Below are positions 1 to 8,232 of a stretch of DNA of 64,000 nucleotides, piece by piece. A program made the translations under genes and the position numbers. Source of the DNA: Croceibacterium selenioxidans (lineage in GTDB: Bacteria > Pseudomonadota > Alphaproteobacteria > Sphingomonadales > Sphingomonadaceae); assembly GCF_018599195.1 (NCBI RefSeq), contig NZ_JAHFVK010000001.1:806001-870000 (forward strand), given 5' to 3'. Under the pieces are notes generated by a model that worked only from the letters and a program-made list of their open reading frames with translations, did no database searches and was not told the DNA's origin. Every line of letters starts with the position of its first letter. Positions within the stretch are counted from its first letter, which is position 1.

Positions 1-102
1 GGGCCGGCTACGTTCGGTTTACTAACTCCCCGATCACCAGGGATCATGGTGTGAAGTCGAAGCGGGGGCGCACCGCCATCGACTTTCGGGAGGGACAGCC
101 AG

Positions 103-321
103 ATGGCGATGGGCGACTGGCATGTCGAGACGGGAATCTTGCAGCCCGGCCGATGGGGCTATTCGCTGGCCATGGACGGCGGAGGTGTCTGGCAGCTCTA
201 TCTGACCCTGTGGCGCCGCAAGAGGTACCTTGGCAGGCGCGTCACCGTGGAGGGATACCGCTCAGGTTTCGACCTGATCGACGTGCACCATATCAGGTCA
301 TCAGACGAACCTAGGCGCTAG
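103..321 (+). CDS. DUF5818 domain-containing small protein
   Basis: A 72-residue protein that fits the DUF5818 family known from sphingomonads. The family pattern is visible: an opening HVETG segment, a DGGG-W segment near residue 26, LGRRVTVEG around residues 43-51 and SGFDLIDV near residues 54-61. The function of the family is unknown. It looks like a compact beta-rich domain, with no signal peptide or membrane segment. The ATG is supported by a GGAGGG ribosome-binding site at about 88-93. The gene converges on the L,D-transpeptidase gene, and the two stop codons share one CTAG palindrome. The longer overlapping frame starting at 51 has no family resemblance and was not used. Confidence 0.75.
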   Translation: MAMGDWHVETGILQPGRWGYSLAMDGGGVWQLYLTLWRRKRYLGRRVTVEGYRSGFDLIDVHHIRSSDEPRR

Positions 322-1127
322 AAGCTCACCCGCTGCATCGCGATGCGCGAGCCGCGCAACGAAGGGAAGACGGTCTCGAGCGCCTTCTTGTCCGGCAGGA
401 CATAGACGATGCCACCGGTCTTCTCGAAGATCGGCTGCACACTCTGAGCGTAGAAGTGAGCCGGGACGTTGATGCAGCCGTAAGTGATCCGGTTGTCGCT
501 GGTCGTGGGCGAGAGCAGCCTCTCCAGTCGCCGTTCCTTTTTGTTGCCCGTCACTACCGCGTGCAACGCCACCGAGGTGTCGTAATCGACCCACAGCACT
601 TTCTGACCGGTACTGGCAGGACCGATGCGGGCGACGAAGCGGCCGGCTGGCGTGGTCTTCTCTGCAGGGCCGAGTTCGGCCAGGGTCTTGCTGCCGACGC
701 CGGGTGTCGAATCGTCACCGTCCGTGATCCCCAACAGCGCCGGGGTCTCCCCGATCGGCTTGCCCTTGGCATCGTAGACGAACACCGTTGCGGCCTTCTT
801 GTCGATAATGATGAAGGGGAGCGAGCCGTTGTCGTTGGTGTCGATGACCCAGCGCGAAACCCGAGTGGTTGCGGCCGAGGTTTCCGTCGGCGCGAAAATC
901 GCCAAAGGAGGCGTCGCGGCCTGATTGCTTCCGGGCACGGGCGTGCGGGACCTGGACGTTGTCGCGCTGCGGCCGACGGCAGTCGCATCCGGCTTGGCCG
1001 TGGCCGACGGTTGCTGTGGGCGAGAGGTTGCCCGTTCGGGACCGCGCGGCTGCGCAAGGATCGCTGGGGGAAGCGCGAGGCTTCCCGCCACGAGGACAGG
1101 GAGGATCAATCGAGAAAATTTGCGCAT
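318..1127 (-). CDS. L,D-transpeptidase (YkuD-type catalytic domain), exported
   Basis: A 269-residue exported protein with an N-terminal signal peptide (RKFSRL then a hydrophobic stretch ending in LAQ near residue 26), a Pro/Ser/Thr/Ala-rich linker to about residue 85, and a C-terminal L,D-transpeptidase-like domain. The catalytic cysteine is in TYGCINVP (Cys218), with an upstream histidine in VALHAVV, as in the family's H...S-x-G-C-I-N/R signature, although Tyr replaces the usual His before GC. Enzymes of this family make 3-3 peptidoglycan cross-links or attach lipoproteins in the periplasm, through a cysteine acyl-enzyme. It is transcribed alone, leftward. Whether it is an active cross-linker or one of the variant YkuD proteins cannot be settled by eye. 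Confidence 0.85.
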   Translation of the reverse strand: MRKFSRLILPVLVAGSLALPPAILAQPRGPERATSRPQQPSATAKPDATAVGRSATTSRSRTPVPGSNQAATPPLAIFAPTETSAATTRVSRWVIDTNDNGSLPFIIIDKKAATVFVYDAKGKPIGETPALLGITDGDDSTPGVGSKTLAELGPAEKTTPAGRFVARIGPASTGQKVLWVDYDTSVALHAVVTGNKKERRLERLLSPTTSDNRITYGCINVPAHFYAQSVQPIFEKTGGIVYVLPDKKALETVFPSLRGSRIAMQRVSF

Positions 1128-1212
1128 CGGACAGTCAGTAAAGAGACCCGACCGGTTACCCGGCCGGGTCCATAAACTTAGAATTTAGGCATAAACTGCC
1201 GCTGAACAAGTA

Positions 1213-1509
1213 TCAGTTCCGCGGAGCTCTTGCCGGCGGCGGAGGCGGAGGCGGCGCATTCAGACGCTGCTCAACCGCGTCGAGACGCCGATTTGCGTTC
1301 TGCGCAGCGGTGTTGGCTGCCTGCGCCTGGGATAGCGCAGTGTTGGCCGTATTTTCGGTTTGAACCAGTCTCGACTCCACTCCGTCGACACGTTGGTTCA
1401 CCGTCGCGATCTGTTGGTCCACATATTCCGTGGTGGCGCAACCGCCCACACCTGATGCGGACACAACAATTAGGGCGGCGGTGGCTAGTTTACCCTTCAG
1501 GTTAGTCAT
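1213..1509 (-). CDS. Small coiled-coil (Lpp-like) lipoprotein
   Basis: A 98-residue lipoprotein. The signal peptide ends in a lipobox (GVGGC, Cys at about residue 24). The mature part is an alpha-helical coiled coil with heptad-like Ala, Val and Leu spacing (YVDQQIATVNQRVDGVE, then repeated AQAANTAAQNAN), and the tail is a run of prolines followed by RAPRN. This resembles Lpp-type and alanine-zipper envelope lipoproteins and the coiled-coil stalks before OmpA domains, but no OmpA domain follows. It is probably anchored in the outer membrane. The role is structural by inference only. It lies just upstream, on the same strand, of the transpeptidase gene, which would fit a protein tethered to peptidoglycan. 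Confidence 0.7.
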   Translation of the reverse strand: MTNLKGKLATAALIVVSASGVGGCATTEYVDQQIATVNQRVDGVESRLVQTENTANTALSQAQAANTAAQNANRRLDAVEQRLNAPPPPPPPARAPRN

Positions 1510-1855
1510 TTAACTATTCCCCTGCTGGAGCTTTCACCTATCACGACTCCGGAAGAGCTTATCGGTTCCCCGTTTCAGCTCACGGCGGTGGCGCGACTTG
1601 CACATTCGCTCGTTCACAATTCTAGGGAATAGGGGGAAACCCGAAGTTTCGCCGGGAATTTCTGTGGCTCGTTCATATTAAGGGACTAATCGAGCAAATC
1701 ACGGCAAAACGGGGCAATTGCGCGGCGAAATTCATCTCGTTGAAGCATTTCAGCTCCAGAAAAACCCTTGAACCGTCCCCAACTAATCGCCGGAAAGTCG
1801 AAGGGCGCGGTCCTTTCGAACCGCGCCCTCGCATTTTTTCTTCAATTGAAGTTGG
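1510..1855. other. Intergenic region without a convincing gene
   Basis: About 346 bases between the small lipoprotein gene and the 3' end of rplI. Short open frames here have no family resemblance and one runs antisense into rplI. The lipoprotein promoter should lie in the first part. The only clear structure is the hairpin with a T tract at 1803-1839, described separately. Confidence 0.5.
1803..1839 (+). terminator. Rho-independent terminator-like hairpin read rightward
   Basis: A 9-bp perfect stem (GGGCGCGGT at 1803-1811 pairing with ACCGCGCCC at 1820-1828), an 8-nt loop, then TCGCA and six T residues (1834-1839). The T tract follows the hairpin only on the + strand. On the - strand, where rplI is read, the hairpin is preceded by A residues and followed by no good U run. 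It can fold in both directions and may end the rplI transcript less efficiently. Confidence 0.6.
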
Positions 1856-2467
1856 TCAGCCTTCGGCAGCTTCGTCGCCGGCTTCCGCGTCTTCGGCCGG
1901 GGGAAGTTCACCCGGTTCGAGGTTCGGATCGAGGGCTTCCGTGAAGCCTTCGGTCTCGGAGCGGTCTTCCTCGGCGATCTGACCGATCACGTCGACGCCC
2001 TGGCGCTGCAACTCGGCCTCGTCGTCCGAGCGGGCCACATTGGCCTTCACGGTGACGTGGACTTCCGGATGCATGGCGACACGGACATCGAACAGGCCGA
2101 TCGTCTTGATCGGGCGCTCGAGGATGATCTGCGACTTGTTGACGTTGTGACCAAGCGCCTTGAGGGCGTCGGCGACGTCACGCACGTTGACCGAACCGTA
2201 GAGCTGGCCGGAGTTCGACGACGCGCGGATCAGCACGAATTCGGTGCCGTCGACGTTCGCACCCGCCTGGGCAGCTTCGTCGCGACGCTGCGCGTTCTCG
2301 GTTTCGAGACGCTCGCGGTTGGCTTCGAAGACCTTGCGGTTCGATTCATTGGCGCGGAGCGCTTTCTTGTTCGGCAGCAGGAAGTTGCGGGCGTAGCCGT
2401 CCTTGACGGTTACGACGTCGCCGATCGTGCCCAGCTTCTCGATACGTTCGAGCAGGATGATTTGCAT
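1856..2467 (-). CDS. rplI: 50S ribosomal protein L9
   Basis: L9 binds 23S rRNA near the L1 stalk. The N-terminus is diagnostic (MQIILLERIEKLG then GDVVTVKDGYARNFLLP), followed by the long connecting helix rich in Glu/Arg (residues ~45-75) and the C-terminal rRNA-binding domain to about residue 150. At 203 residues it is longer than the ~150 typical of the family. The extra length is an acidic C-terminal tail (EAFTE-type then PPAEDAEAGDEAAEG), often seen in sphingomonads. It is last in the rpsF-rpsR-rplI operon, 13 bases after rpsR. Confidence 0.97.
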   Translation of the reverse strand: MQIILLERIEKLGTIGDVVTVKDGYARNFLLPNKKALRANESNRKVFEANRERLETENAQRRDEAAQAGANVDGTEFVLIRASSNSGQLYGSVNVRDVADALKALGHNVNKSQIILERPIKTIGLFDVRVAMHPEVHVTVKANVARSDDEAELQRQGVDVIGQIAEEDRSETEGFTEALDPNLEPGELPPAEDAEAGDEAAEG

Positions 2468-2480
2468 CGGTCCGCCCTCC

Positions 2481-2705
2481 TTACTTCACGATGTAGGGCA
2501 GCAGGCCGAGGTGACGCGCGCGCTTGATCGCACGGGCCAGCTCACGCTGCTTCTTGCCGGAAACGGCGGTGATGCGGCTCGGGACGATCTTGCCACGTTC
2601 GGACATGAAGCCCTGCAGCAGACGCGTGTCCTTGAAGTCGATGACCGGAGCATCCTTGACCGAGAACGGGCAAGACTTGCGGCGGCGGAAAAACGGACGG
2701 GCCAT
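2481..2705 (-). CDS. rpsR: 30S ribosomal protein S18
   Basis: A 74-residue S18, which pairs with S6 on the platform of the 30S subunit. Recognisable segments are [10 protein letters not shown] at the start, the [19 protein letters not shown] core, and the [20 protein letters not shown] basic region. It is in the middle of rpsF-rpsR-rplI. Its ATG overlaps the rpsF stop (TAATG on the - strand), so it is probably translationally coupled to rpsF. Confidence 0.97.
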   Translation of the reverse strand: MARPFFRRRKSCPFSVKDAPVIDFKDTRLLQGFMSERGKIVPSRITAVSGKKQRELARAIKRARHLGLLPYIVK

Positions 2706-3070
2706 TAGATGCGCTCCCCTTCACGTTCGCGGCGCTTACGGTCGCGCTCGTTCTTGCGCATCTGCGCGGACGGACCTTCTTCGTGCTTGTCGACGGCGAT
2801 CGTGAGCCAGCGGATCACGTCTTCGTTGATGCGGTTCTGCCGCTCGAGTTCGGCCACGACGGGGCCGGGGCACTCGATGTTGAGCAGGACGAAGTGCGCC
2901 TTGCGGTTGCGGTCGATCTTGTAAGCGAGGCTCTTGAGGCCCCAGGTTTCGGTCTTGGAGACCTTGCCGCCGCCCTGTTCCACGATTTCCGTGATGCCGG
3001 CGGCGAGCGCGTCAACCTGAGCCTGGCTCAAGTCCTGGCGCGCGAGAAATACATGCTCGTACAGCGGCAT
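2705..3070 (-). CDS. rpsF: 30S ribosomal protein S6
   Basis: A 121-residue S6. The N-terminal [15 protein letters not shown] and the [18 protein letters not shown] strand are typical, and the C-terminus is extended with a charged Arg/Glu tail ([17 protein letters not shown]). It opens the operon, and the 237 bases upstream (3071-3307) are shared with a divergent gene. That leader contains GC-rich self-complementary stretches, such as CCGCC...GGCGG near 3163-3177. In many bacteria an S6:S18-binding mRNA leader sits here, but I cannot confirm one by eye. Confidence 0.96.
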   Translation of the reverse strand: MPLYEHVFLARQDLSQAQVDALAAGITEIVEQGGGKVSKTETWGLKSLAYKIDRNRKAHFVLLNIECPGPVVAELERQNRINEDVIRWLTIAVDKHEEGPSAQMRKNERDRKRREREGERI

Positions 3071-3307
3071 GTTCGCGTTCCTTTCACATTCTGCCGATCG
3101 CTGGCTTGTCCGCCCGAATGGCGGGGCCCCTCCGGCTTTCTTGGGGTTTCCTGGCAGTCAGGACCGCCGAGGAAGGCGGGCACATACAGCTTTACGGGGG
3201 GAATGCAAGGCTGTGGCGGTATCCTTCTGGAAATTCGCTCGTGTCGTCGATTGGCTCTTTACAGATGCGAATGGTTCGCAATAGCATGCATTTGGAAGGA
3301 GCCTGAC

Positions 3308-3775
3308 GTGTCCCAAGCCCTAGCGATCGGCCCGATGATTTTCGTCCGCCAGTTCCGCCTGTGGGCGGCCTCGAGGGCCAGGGGAGACCATCCCTTGCCA
3401 CACATGCAGTCCGCCGTCAGCCTGTTCGAGACGGCCCCCGAACTGTCGGTAGCCTGCGCCAGCCTGTTCGACATGGTCGAAGCGCAGCTTGAGCGAGCAC
3501 TTGAGCCCGAATGCTGCTGCAGTCCTTCGCTCTCGCGCGACGAGCGGGCGCTGCTCGGAATCCTGCGCCATGCGCCTGAAGCGGGCCAGCCCCTGACCAG
3601 CGCAGCGGTTCCTCATGGATTGCCGGGCGCAATCTGCTGGGCGGCCTTTGCCGTTCGCCGGGCCATGGCGGAGACCTTTGCCGACCAGTTCGGCACGCCG
3701 GACTCTGAAGAGAGCCAGCCGTCGAAATGCCCCTTCTCGCAGGAGGCCAAACCGGTTCTCGTGGCCGTCGCCTAG
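3308..3775 (+). CDS. Conserved protein of unknown function, sphingomonad-type
   Basis: A 155-residue soluble protein that I cannot assign to a named function. It starts at a GTG preceded by a strong AAGGAG site (about 3295-3300). The frame is open for a further 525 bases upstream, but that part runs antisense through rpsF and is not coding. It has an FVRQFRLWAASRARG segment near residue 10, a central cysteine cluster (ECCCSPSLSRDERALLGIL, residues ~71-90) and a short acidic C-terminal section. The pattern (Arg-rich helix, DERALLGILRHAP) recalls small conserved sphingomonad proteins. Its 3' end overlaps the next gene if that gene uses its most upstream ATG, which suggests coupling. Confidence 0.65.
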   Translation: MSQALAIGPMIFVRQFRLWAASRARGDHPLPHMQSAVSLFETAPELSVACASLFDMVEAQLERALEPECCCSPSLSRDERALLGILRHAPEAGQPLTSAAVPHGLPGAICWAAFAVRRAMAETFADQFGTPDSEESQPSKCPFSQEAKPVLVAVA

Positions 3776-4338
3776 CCCAGAGCCGCGCTGTTTCGCATCC
3801 CCGCAACGCCCTGCCGCATCCTGCGGAACCAATCGAGCCCTACCTCGTCCAGAGGTTCGTGGACTTAATTTCACCGATCTTCGGGCAACTTGGCGTGCTC
3901 GGCCCGCTCCTGCAGAGCGAACTGCTGTTGGGTCTGGCTTTCCTGGTGCTAACCGCGACCCTAGTGGGCTCTGGAGTGCCTGGTGTCCTGATGCCCATCT
4001 CGTTCTCGTCGGGCGCATTGCTGGGCGGATGGCTTGCCATTCTCGTCGTCGTGCTAGGCGCCGTGCTCGGAAGTCACGGTCTGTTCCTCCTTGCGCGCCG
4101 CTCGTTGTCCGAGCGCATCCGAAAGCGCTGGGGTCCAAGGCTCGAGCGGTTCGATCGCGACATAACCCAGCGAGGCTTCGTCTACCTTCTGGGCCTCAGA
4201 CTCCTGGGAGCGCCGCACATGCTGGTGACAGCCGCCTGTGCGCTTTCCCCGTTGCGGGCACGGAGTTTCGCGCTGGCGACCTTGCTGGGGTTCCTGCCGG
4301 CGGTGACTATCGCGGCGATGGCGGGATCGGCCGTCTGA
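3727..4338 (+). CDS. VTT-domain (DedA/TVP38-type) integral membrane protein
   Basis: An inner-membrane protein of the SNARE-associated/VTT superfamily. The core has hydrophobic segments at about residues 55-80 (LLLGLAFLVLTATLVGSGVP), 90-120 and 145-195, and the family-type GVPGVLMP and GLRLLGAPHMLVTAACALS motifs, close to the F-R-x-x-P-x-x-x-x-N motif region of TVP38 proteins. Some members act in lipid scrambling or export; the role here is inferred from the family only. The start is uncertain. The upstream ATG (3727) gives 203 residues and a 40-residue non-membrane leader, while a GTG at 3859, after CAGAGG, would remove that leader and begin just before the first membrane segment. Confidence 0.75.
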   Translation: MPLLAGGQTGSRGRRLAQSRAVSHPRNALPHPAEPIEPYLVQRFVDLISPIFGQLGVLGPLLQSELLLGLAFLVLTATLVGSGVPGVLMPISFSSGALLGGWLAILVVVLGAVLGSHGLFLLARRSLSERIRKRWGPRLERFDRDITQRGFVYLLGLRLLGAPHMLVTAACALSPLRARSFALATLLGFLPAVTIAAMAGSAV

Positions 4339-4520
4339 CCTCAATACCGGTTGCGTCCTGGTAAGAGTACCCATGCCCTTCGGCTGCACCCGCGGTCTGG
4401 AACGCTTGCACGGGGCTCGCGACACAGCGGGCCTTACCGGCCCAAAACTCGGGTAACACCCTATGGCGGCCTGCACTGGCAGGATTAGCGTGGTCGGGCA
4501 AAAACCGGCCAAGGTGAGCC

Positions 4521-5681
4521 ATGCCCCGATCAAGCCGGCATACCAGAATCCTTGCGGTGACTTTCGCGGCCTCCTGGCTTTGCGCCCATCCGGCCATCGC
4601 GCAGGTGGAGACGGGAGCCGAGGATCCCGCGCCCGAAGCGGCCAGTCCAGAGCAACCCGAAGGGAAGAAGGAGAAGGACGTCGACCTGCTGTACGCGCCG
4701 GTTCCGTTCTCCACTCCGACTACCGGAGCGGGCATCGCCGGCGGGGTGGTGGCCTTCTACAATCCCAATGGCTCACCCAATCAATGGATGACCGGCGGCG
4801 GGATCGTGTGGACTACGCGAGGGAGCAAGGGGCTGGGGGTGTTTCACAAGATGTCGTCAGCCGACGATGGCTTCCGTCTCACCGCGAGCGCTTCCTATTT
4901 CGACCAGTTCAACAAGTTCTACGGCATCGGCGCCGACGACGGCGACCGCGGGGATGACCTGATGCTGCGCGACCAGCAATTCAACATCAAGGCAACCGCC
5001 ACGCGGCGCATGTTTCCGCACGGCTATCTCGGGGTTCGGTACCAGCTCGGTACCCACAGCGCGGAGCCGCACGAGGACGAGGATCAGCCGCCATCGCTGA
5101 CCCCGCCCCCGCCGATCGATCAGATGAACAGTACCCTCTCTGTCGTCGGACCGGTGTTTCAATACGACACCACCGACAGCCACACCCAACCGACCAAGGG
5201 CGTGCAGGCCCTGGCCATCTGGGTGTTCGGCTTTGACTGGCTCGGCTCGACCTTCAAGCATGACAAGCTGACTGTCGAAGGGAGCACCTACCTGCGCACT
5301 GACGATAGCACGGTCGTCGCGGCCAGCGCGATGGTCTGCTCGGCGAGTGGCGATGTGTCGTACTACAATCTTTGCCTGTTCGGCGCCGGGGCCGATCTGC
5401 GAGGTTATGTGACAGGCCGCTATCGTGACCGCGCGGCGTGGTCGGTCCAGGGGGAAGTGCGGCACCAGTTCACGACGCGCTGGGGCGCGGTAGCGTTCAT
5501 GGGGATCGGCGGGATATCCACCTCGGTCGGCGATCTGTTCAGCGAAAGCAACATGCTGCCCGCCAGCGGCCTCGGCGTCCGCTACCTCCCGTTCAAAAAC
5601 AACGACGTTCACCTCCGCCTGGACGTCGCGGTCGGCAAGAACGATCATGGCGTATACCTGGGGATTGGCGAGGCGTTCTAG
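4521..5681 (+). CDS. Outer-membrane beta-barrel protein, BamA/TamA (surface antigen D15) type
   Basis: A 386-residue exported protein with a signal peptide ending in AIAQ (residue ~28), an acidic/proline linker and then a C-terminal Omp85-like barrel. It has alternating amphipathic strands, the GVRYLPFKNNDVHLRLDVAVG strand near the end and a terminal phenylalanine (GEAF), the outer-membrane insertion signature. No POTRA domains are visible, so it is a barrel-only relative rather than BamA itself. Relatives in sphingomonads are annotated as D15 or BamA/TamA-family proteins of unknown cargo. A good start is supported by AAGGTGAGCC just before the ATG. Confidence 0.8.
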   Translation: MPRSSRHTRILAVTFAASWLCAHPAIAQVETGAEDPAPEAASPEQPEGKKEKDVDLLYAPVPFSTPTTGAGIAGGVVAFYNPNGSPNQWMTGGGIVWTTRGSKGLGVFHKMSSADDGFRLTASASYFDQFNKFYGIGADDGDRGDDLMLRDQQFNIKATATRRMFPHGYLGVRYQLGTHSAEPHEDEDQPPSLTPPPPIDQMNSTLSVVGPVFQYDTTDSHTQPTKGVQALAIWVFGFDWLGSTFKHDKLTVEGSTYLRTDDSTVVAASAMVCSASGDVSYYNLCLFGAGADLRGYVTGRYRDRAAWSVQGEVRHQFTTRWGAVAFMGIGGISTSVGDLFSESNMLPASGLGVRYLPFKNNDVHLRLDVAVGKNDHGVYLGIGEAF

Positions 5682-5722
5682 TTTGGCCTAACTGGCCGGG
5701 AGAGAGATTCCCGGGAGTAGGT

Positions 5723-6496
5723 ATGCGTTCGAAATCGTTGAAGTGGTTCTGGCTAGCCGCGGCCTTGTCCGGCGTGGCAGCAACTCCGGCCCTGGCCCAG
5801 GAAGCAGTGGGCAGAGCGGCGAACTATGAAGGTGTGACGTCCTGGCCCGACTGGAGCGGCATCTGGTCCCCCGGCGTCTCGGCGGCATCGCGCACCACCG
5901 CTACGCCGCCCAAGCTCACGCCCGAAGGCCAGAAGATGGTCGACGCCTTCAACGCGGGCAAGGAGCGTGGCGAGAACCTGCAGACCCAGGCGGCGAATTG
6001 CGTGCCCAACGGCATGCCTGGGATCATGCGACTGCCCTATCCGATCGAGTTCACCTACTCGCCAGGTCGGGTGAACATTTTGATCGAGACCTATAGCCAG
6101 GTTCGCCGCGTGTACGTCGACGGCCGCCCCCTGCCGGAAGATCCCGACCCGGCCTTCAATGGTCACTCTGTCGGTCATTGGGAGGGCGACACGCTGGTGG
6201 TGGAGACGATCGGTGTGAATCCGGCGGTCAGCGTGGTGCCCGGCATCCATGCCACCGAGAACACTCGCTTCGTCGAACGCATCACGCGCACCGCGCCGGA
6301 TCACCTGGTGGACGAGATCACCATCACCGACCCCGCGATCTTTGCCGAGCCCTACGTGATGGTGCAGAACTACAAGCTCGAGCCAAACTGGGAGATGCGC
6401 GAGTACGTCTGCCAGGAAAACAACCGCGACGGCGCCGATGCCGAAGGGCGGCCGGTCATGGACCTGGGCGATCCGTTCGAAGGGTTGGAAGACTGA
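5723..6496 (+). CDS. Exported protein of unknown function
   Basis: A 257-residue protein with a clear signal peptide (MRSKSLKWFWLAAALSG, cleavage after ALAQ at about residue 24). The mature protein has WSGIW, then FNGHSVGHWEGDTLVVET near residues 150-168, a block that recurs in a large family of exported proteins in sphingomonads and other soil Proteobacteria. Two cysteines (C94 in the ANCVPNG region and one near the C-terminus) could form a disulfide. No catalytic motif is recognised. The ATG follows GGGAGTAGGT. The upstream part of the same frame is antisense-like continuation and is excluded. It is followed directly by a repeat element. Confidence 0.7.
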   Translation: MRSKSLKWFWLAAALSGVAATPALAQEAVGRAANYEGVTSWPDWSGIWSPGVSAASRTTATPPKLTPEGQKMVDAFNAGKERGENLQTQAANCVPNGMPGIMRLPYPIEFTYSPGRVNILIETYSQVRRVYVDGRPLPEDPDPAFNGHSVGHWEGDTLVVETIGVNPAVSVVPGIHATENTRFVERITRTAPDHLVDEITITDPAIFAEPYVMVQNYKLEPNWEMREYVCQENNRDGADAEGRPVMDLGDPFEGLED

Positions 6497-6501
6497 TAAA
6501 T

Positions 6502-6627
6502 CCTCCTCGGGCTCGCTCGGGGAGGGGGGCGCCGACGAAGTCGGTGGTGGAGGGGATGCGTTTGGCTGCTTGCCCCTCCGTCACGCTCCTTCGGAGCGCG
6601 CCACCTCCCCGAGCAAGCTCTGGGAGG
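6502..6627. repeat. Inverted-repeat element with internal hairpins
   Basis: The two ends are imperfect inverted copies: 6502-6528 against 6601-6627, about 22 of 27 positions, including the shared core GCTCGGGGAGG. Each arm carries its own small palindrome (GCCGACGAAGTCGG near 6530 and GCGCTCCGAAGGAGCG, reverse-complemented, near 6587). It fills the space between the exported-protein gene and the end of the Mur ligase gene. The layout matches the elements at 21141-21247 and 59936-60023, although the sequence differs. No coding capacity. Confidence 0.65.
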
Positions 6628-6634
6628 ACTTGGG

Positions 6635-8062
6635 CTAAGCCAGCTTCGCCAACACGTCTTTCGCGAACACGGTGAGCGTGTCATCGCGCGCACCCATCAC
6701 AACGATGCGATCCCCCGGCTGTGCGATCTCGACGATCCGTGCCCCGCAGTCTTCTCGCGAGGGAATATACTCCGCCCGGCCGCCGGCCTGCTCGATCAGT
6801 CGCACAATCCGCTCGCTGCCTTCCGACCGATCGACCGTGCCGCCGAAATAGACCGGGTCGCACAGGATGGTCACATCCTGTGGACCAAGCTCCTCGGCAA
6901 AAGTCTCGGCCAGTTCATGGCCCATCTGGCGCAGCGGACCGTAGCCGTGCGGCTGGAAGAACGCGATCACCCGCCCTGGGTGCGCCTTCAAGGTCCGCAG
7001 GGTCGCGCGGCACTTCTCGGGGTTGTGGCCGAAGTCGTCGATGACGGTGATCCCTGAAGGGCTGGTGCCGATTATGTCGAACCGGCGCGCTAGGCCCTTG
7101 AAGCCCGCCAGCGCGCCCACGGCGTCCATCACCGGTACGCCCGATGCCGCAGCTCCGGCGATCGCGGCCAGCGCGTTGGCGAGATTATGGCGGCCAGGCA
7201 TGGCCAGGCCGAGCTGGTGCGCCTCGTCGCTCCGGCGGTCGACCACGAGCGCGGCGATGCTGGTCGGAGTTTCCTCGATCGAGCCGGGCTCAATGCCAAG
7301 ATCGGCCTCCTCATTGTCGATGCCGAACGAGGTCAGGGTTTGCGCCCGGTCGGTCAAAAGCCGCGCTTCCTCGTTGTCGACGTTGACCGCTGCGCGCGGA
7401 GCGACGGCAAGGAAGTCGCCGAACAGGGTACGAAGTTCCTCGAGGCTCTTATGATCGAGGCTGACGTTGAGCAGCACCGCGACTTGGGGCCGGTAAAGCG
7501 CAATCGAGCCATCGCTTTCATCGACTTCGGAGACGAAGGCCGGACCCGAACCGACGCGCGCGCTTGCGAAAGGGACGGCTTTGGAGACGAAGTTCTTCAT
7601 CACCGCGCCGTTCATGATGGTCGGGTCGCGTCCGGCTTCGGCCATGATCCAGCCGAGCATCCCGGTCACGGTCGACTTGCCGCTGGTGCCCCCGATCGCG
7701 ATGCCTTGGGGCGCGGCGTTGAACAGGGTCGCCAGGAGTTGCGCCCTGGTCATACGCGGGCAGCCGAGTTCTGTGGCGCGGACCACTTCGGGCACCGTGT
7801 CCTCGATAGCCGCGGAAGCGACCAGGATCTGCTCCGCGCTGGTCACTCCGCTGCCGTCCTGCGGGAACAGCTCGAAGCCCTGCTCTTGCAGCCAGGCGCG
7901 CTTCTCGGGTGTGCGCCCCTGGTCGAAGCTTCGGTCCGATCCCGCGACCTGCGCGCCGTGTCCGCGCAGGATCGTGGCGAGTGGGAGCATTCCCGAGCCG
8001 CCGATGCCGCAAAAGAACCAGGGATGGGCGGTGAGATTGGTGGGACTGGAGGTCATTGGCAT
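6635..8062 (-). CDS. mpl: Mur ligase family protein, MurC/Mpl-like (probable muropeptide recycling ligase)
   Basis: A 475-residue ATP-dependent Mur ligase with all three domains. The N-terminal Rossmann-like domain begins WFFCGIGGSGM (MurC/Mpl signature), the central ATPase domain has the P-loop GGTSGKSTVTG (about residue 123), and the C-terminal domain holds DDFGHNP and FFQPHGYGPLR. MurC adds L-alanine to UDP-MurNAc, while Mpl adds the recycled tripeptide. The P-loop departs from the usual GTHGKTTT, so this is unlikely to be the housekeeping MurC. The divergent neighbour is an LD-carboxypeptidase, which makes the tripeptide that Mpl uses. That context favours Mpl, but the substrate is inferred. 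An alternative ATG lies two codons downstream. Confidence 0.75.
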   Translation of the reverse strand: MPMTSSPTNLTAHPWFFCGIGGSGMLPLATILRGHGAQVAGSDRSFDQGRTPEKRAWLQEQGFELFPQDGSGVTSAEQILVASAAIEDTVPEVVRATELGCPRMTRAQLLATLFNAAPQGIAIGGTSGKSTVTGMLGWIMAEAGRDPTIMNGAVMKNFVSKAVPFASARVGSGPAFVSEVDESDGSIALYRPQVAVLLNVSLDHKSLEELRTLFGDFLAVAPRAAVNVDNEEARLLTDRAQTLTSFGIDNEEADLGIEPGSIEETPTSIAALVVDRRSDEAHQLGLAMPGRHNLANALAAIAGAAASGVPVMDAVGALAGFKGLARRFDIIGTSPSGITVIDDFGHNPEKCRATLRTLKAHPGRVIAFFQPHGYGPLRQMGHELAETFAEELGPQDVTILCDPVYFGGTVDRSEGSERIVRLIEQAGGRAEYIPSREDCGARIVEIAQPGDRIVVMGARDDTLTVFAKDVLAKLA

Positions 8063-8110
8063 GAGTGGCTATTGCGTTGCTCGCGCCTTGGCAACCGTGG
8101 CGCGCCCGTC

Positions 8111-8219
8111 CGTCCTTCGACAAGCTCAGGACGAACGGGGGAGGGGTAGCGCTGGTCCACGCATCGTCGAGATGAGTGGCTTCCAATCTCTCCGTTCGTC
8201 CTGAGCTTGTCGAAGGACG
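8111..8219. repeat. Paired REP-like palindrome (RPELVEG type)
   Basis: A 28-bp perfect inverted repeat: 8111-8138 is the exact reverse complement of 8192-8219, with 53 bases between. The unit contains CCTTCGACAAGCTCAGGACG, the very common dispersed repeat of sphingomonads and other Proteobacteria; read through in one frame it gives RPELVEG. It occupies most of the 170-base spacer between the divergent mpl-like and ldcA-like genes. Confidence 0.85.
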
Positions 8220-8232
8220 AGTTGCGCAGCGC

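Noticed and set aside
1740-1982. Small rightward open frame overlapping rplI
   Set aside because: It covers the terminator hairpin and runs antisense into rplI, with no coding pattern.
2783-3307. N-terminal extension of the small gene at 3308
   Set aside because: This part is antisense to rpsF, and the strong AAGGAG ribosome-binding site lies just before GTG 3308.
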